Assembly (NCBI GenBank): GCA_029717555.1
Contig: JAMDHS010000007.1
Coordinates: 124,001-188,000, forward strand
Origin: Peribolospora baueri
Lineage: Eukaryota; Basidiomycota; Peribolosporomycetes; Peribolosporales; Peribolosporaceae
Length of the DNA stretch: 64,000 nt
Direction: 5' to 3'
The notes below the pieces were generated by a model. That model was not told the origin of the DNA, made no database searches, and saw only the letters and a program-made list of their open reading frames with translations. Positions 61,651-64,000 of this stretch are shown here, one piece after another (within the stretch, counting starts at the first letter, position 1; each line of letters begins with the position of its first letter). Position numbers and translations under genes: made by a program.

Positions 61651-61891
61651 ACGTCTCGCTTCCTCGGATCCCTCACGAATAACTTACGGCGACCGTCCAC
61701 GGCTCGTCGGGGTAATGTTTGGCCGTGCGTCGTCGGCGGCGGCGGTGGTGGTGTGATGGATGAGGAGGGCAAGCACGGCGTGTTAGAAGCGCGCGTGCGC
61801 GTCGAGCCGATCGCGTCAGTTCAGTTTCGCACGGCTGTGACCGACAACGACAACGGCGCTCGACGAGATTGACAAGCGGGCCTCATCATCG
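61651..61891. promoter_or_regulatory. Divergent intergenic region PAN3 / GSKIP-domain gene
   Basis: 241 bases between the two start codons must hold both promoters. No TATA box is evident. Confidence 0.55.
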
Positions 61892-62382
61892 ATGACGACG
61901 ACGACGAAGATAATGACGACGAGCGCGCCGCTGCTTTCAACTGCTTCCTTCTATTCGAGCGAGCTCGAGGCGGCACTCAAGGAGCAGTCCTTCGGCATTC
62001 GAGCCTACCGCCTTCTCTCGCCCCTCGATCACAATGCAGGCGAGACGGGCGCGAGCGCAAGGGCGCAAGTGAGCCTGTTCGAGGGCGACGAGGTGAAGGT
62101 AGAGGTGTCGGCGGCGGGGTGGAAGGTGAGAAAGGACCGGGGGGAAGAGGAGAAAGAAGCGGGTTGTGTCGTGCAACTGTCTCCGCCGTTCATCGTGGCC
62201 AGCCCTCATCGTCTTGCTCCCCCCCCCTCTGTCTTAAGGCTGTGGGCGCCGGCCAGTCGGCACAGCGAGAGACGCTTGATGACCTCCTTCTCTCTCTCAG
62301 CCCAGAGTACGAACGTCGTCGCATGCACACGCTCATGGTCAAGTTGGAGCGTCTTGCAGAACGACGAGACGCGTCGGAGTAG
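61892..62382 (+). CDS. GSKIP-domain protein
   Basis: GSKIP domains occur in small proteins that bind GSK3 (and PKA regulatory subunits in vertebrates) and in the N-terminus of CLU proteins. Two exons (61892-62125 and 62239-62382) with a 113-nt GT-AG intron encode 125 residues. The pattern fits: FYSSELEAALKEQSFGIRAY, then VSLFEGDEVKVEVSAAGWKA. After a short linker come RETLDDLLLSLSPEYERRRM and LMVKLERLAERRDASE, matching the typical end (LLxxxSPxY...L..KL..L). The protein stands alone with no other domain. An internal ATG eight codons in would also be possible. Partner kinase binding is inferred from family only. Confidence 0.75.
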
Positions 62383-62569
62383 GCAGCTGGTATCAAAGAC
62401 ATTCGCACGCACCACCCCTCGAGACCGAGCCCGATCTTGCAATGTGCTTTCCGAACCATCATTGATATATCAACGACGCCCGACGGTACCAGAGAGCGGA
62501 CAAGGCTCGTCTCGCTTCCCCTTCCCTTTTCCCAACCTCCGTGGCGACCAGGCTGCCTCGGCTTCGCAA

Positions 62570-63676
62570 TGCGCCTCGTCGAGCTCACCACGCTCTCCCT
62601 TCTCGCCTCCGCCTCCGTCTCCCCCACCTCTCCCTCCTCCCCCGCTCCGTAGACCCATCCGACCTCCCCCCAGCCATCCTCGGCACTTACAACCTCTCCT
62701 TCCTCGTCCTCCCCGTATCGCCCTCCCACGCGCGCTCTCTCCTTCCCTCCTACCTCAACGCTTCCCTCGTCACCGAGTTGGACCAGAATGTCTGGAAGGG
62801 CTTGGGCACGGGCCCGGGAGGCGATGGGCAGGTGCCCGTGGTGCTCGAGCTGAGCAGGGAGGCCAACTGCGGACCGCCGCTGCTGAGGATCGAGAACTTT
62901 CAGTGAGCTCTCCGTTGGCTTGCGCGAGTGGTGGTAAACCTGGAGGCGGGGGGAACACACTCTCGCTCTTCCACTTGGCTTGTTTCGTCGTGCATCGTGC
63001 CTCATCTCGTACGCCTCCGCCGTCGTCGTCTTCGTCATCGTCGTGCCCTGCGGCAGAGAAGCGAAAGTGACGATCCCCAACATCGCCCGTCTCGGCTTGG
63101 AGATGCAGCCTCCAACACCTCCGGCACGCGCCTGTTCACCTACAAAAATCCATCTTTGTCGACTCGGCGCTGGACGTCATCGGGTCCTGGGCCGAGTACG
63201 GTCTGTCGACGTCGAACGAAACCTTCGTTCCCGCCAACTCGAGCGACCCGGCCTCGTTCGATTACGCCGTCGAGGGTAAGCTTAACGCTCACCTCCGCCC
63301 CGTTGCGACGGGCAGGTGGCCCAGAAGCACGTACGAGAGCATCTCACAAGCCCCCTGGTTCGGCGACGGGCCACTGCGCGCGCAACACTTCTATCAATGG
63401 AACCGGTCGGCCGAGACTGTTCCCGTCACCGGTGAGCATCCAAGATAGGATGTCCGACTTTTCGAAGCGCGGACGGAAAGCACTGCGCCGAGCCTGCTGA
63501 CGCCTGACCCCTCTTTCGCCTCGCCTCGCCATCCAAGCCAACGTGACCCTCTCTACCCGCCTTACGCGGGGCCAAACGCCGGCTCGTCGACCACTGTCGA
63601 AGCGTGAGGCCAACACGCCGTGGCGAGCTTCAAGATCGTCGGCCCGCTGCCATGCGAAGCGTTCGCGTCTTCCTGA
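62570..63676 (+). pseudogene. Acetoacetate-decarboxylase-like secreted protein, disrupted
   Basis: Segments resemble fungal secreted proteins of the acetoacetate decarboxylase superfamily. There is a signal-peptide-like start (MRLVELTTLSLLASASVS), then PPAILGTYNLSFLVLPVSPS, PVVLELSREANCGPPLLRIE and ENFQ spliced to EAKVTIPNI. Next come GTRLFTYK, IFVDSALDVIGSWAEYGLST, and an exon WPRSTYESISQAPWFGDGPL. It ends with VASFKIVGPLPCEAF. Two or three introns have good borders (after 62901, 63275 and 63431), so the gene was once spliced normally. The protein frame shifts near 62645, between 63085 and 63105, at the A5 run 63144-63148 and near 63550, and there is a stop at 63605-63607. Neighbouring genes show no such breaks, which favours a decayed gene over poor sequence. 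The family assignment is tentative. Confidence 0.5.
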
Positions 63677-64000
63677 GCTGGCGCACATCTTCCTGCGCTC
63701 TTTCTCCATCGTGTACTGCTATACCGGGCAATCATTCATTCAGGCGTGTCTCGTGATCGTCGGACCACCCGCCCGCCTGAGACAGCGAGCTTGACGCGAC
63801 TTGAAACCGTAGAAGACGCTGCGCACCTATGCGACAGTCCCCACTTCCATTTTCTCCCCTTCTCTCGCTCCTTCCCACGGTTCTCGAGCATGGGGAAGAG
63901 AGGCAGCACTCTGCGCGCAGCACGAGATGATGGAAAGTGGCAGACACCTCGGTTGGGAGGCCACGGGGGAAGAGGAAGAACGCGGAGGGAGGCGGAGATG
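63677..64000. other. Window end, no gene recognised
   Basis: 324 bases without a recognisable reading frame, repeat or RNA gene. Confidence 0.4.

Overview
The window reads as nuclear DNA of a filamentous or dimorphic fungus, most likely a basidiomycete. It is GC-rich. Almost every gene is interrupted by short GT-AG introns of about 85-130 bases with a CTGAC/CTAAC-like branch site. The gene set includes a trifunctional TrpC, a DH-PH-FYVE exchange factor of the type known from smut fungi, a Cla4 kinase, Rho2, NST1 and Ppg1. The high intron density (more than 20 introns in UTP10) fits Pucciniomycotina or some Ustilaginomycotina better than intron-poor smuts; that placement is inference. I see no mobile element, virus-like element, CRISPR array, tRNA or rRNA.

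Layout. 1-1400 (-): trpC, cut by the window edge, divergent from UTP10 (1605-10003, +). 10203-11808 (-): RPA49, convergent with UTP10. 12251-15101 (-): Sec2-domain protein. 16271-18126 (+): F-box protein. 18560-21194 (-): secreted GH27 alpha-galactosidase. 22611-25838 (-): CLA4-type PAK kinase. 27030-28252 (+): MICOS MIC26/27 subunit. 29429-32991 (-): large secreted six-hairpin-glycosidase-like protein. 33714-35802 (-): PPG1 phosphatase. 36410-42150 (-): NST1. 43670-45762 (+): RHO2. 47131-47700 (-): small basic protein of unknown function. 48948-54210 (+): DH-PH-FYVE RhoGEF. 55097-57884 (-): Cid1-like nucleotidyltransferase. 58496-61650 (-): PAN3. 61892-62382 (+): GSKIP-domain protein. 62570 to about 63676 (+): disrupted acetoacetate-decarboxylase-like gene.

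How the genes relate. Most are housekeeping genes. Three loose themes can be seen: ribosome production (UTP10, RPA49), polarity and secretion (Sec2, Cla4, Rho2, DH-PH-FYVE GEF, Ppg1), and mRNA tail metabolism (PAN3 next to a Cid1-like enzyme). No convincing operon-like or new multi-gene system is present. The most unusual features are very small exons: 7 and 19 nt in RHO2 at switch I and switch II, and 11 nt in the alpha-galactosidase, carrying the catalytic nucleophile. Others are a likely GC-AG intron, an RPA49 without its N-terminal dimerisation module, and a RhoGEF whose DH and PH domains are split by long low-complexity insertions.
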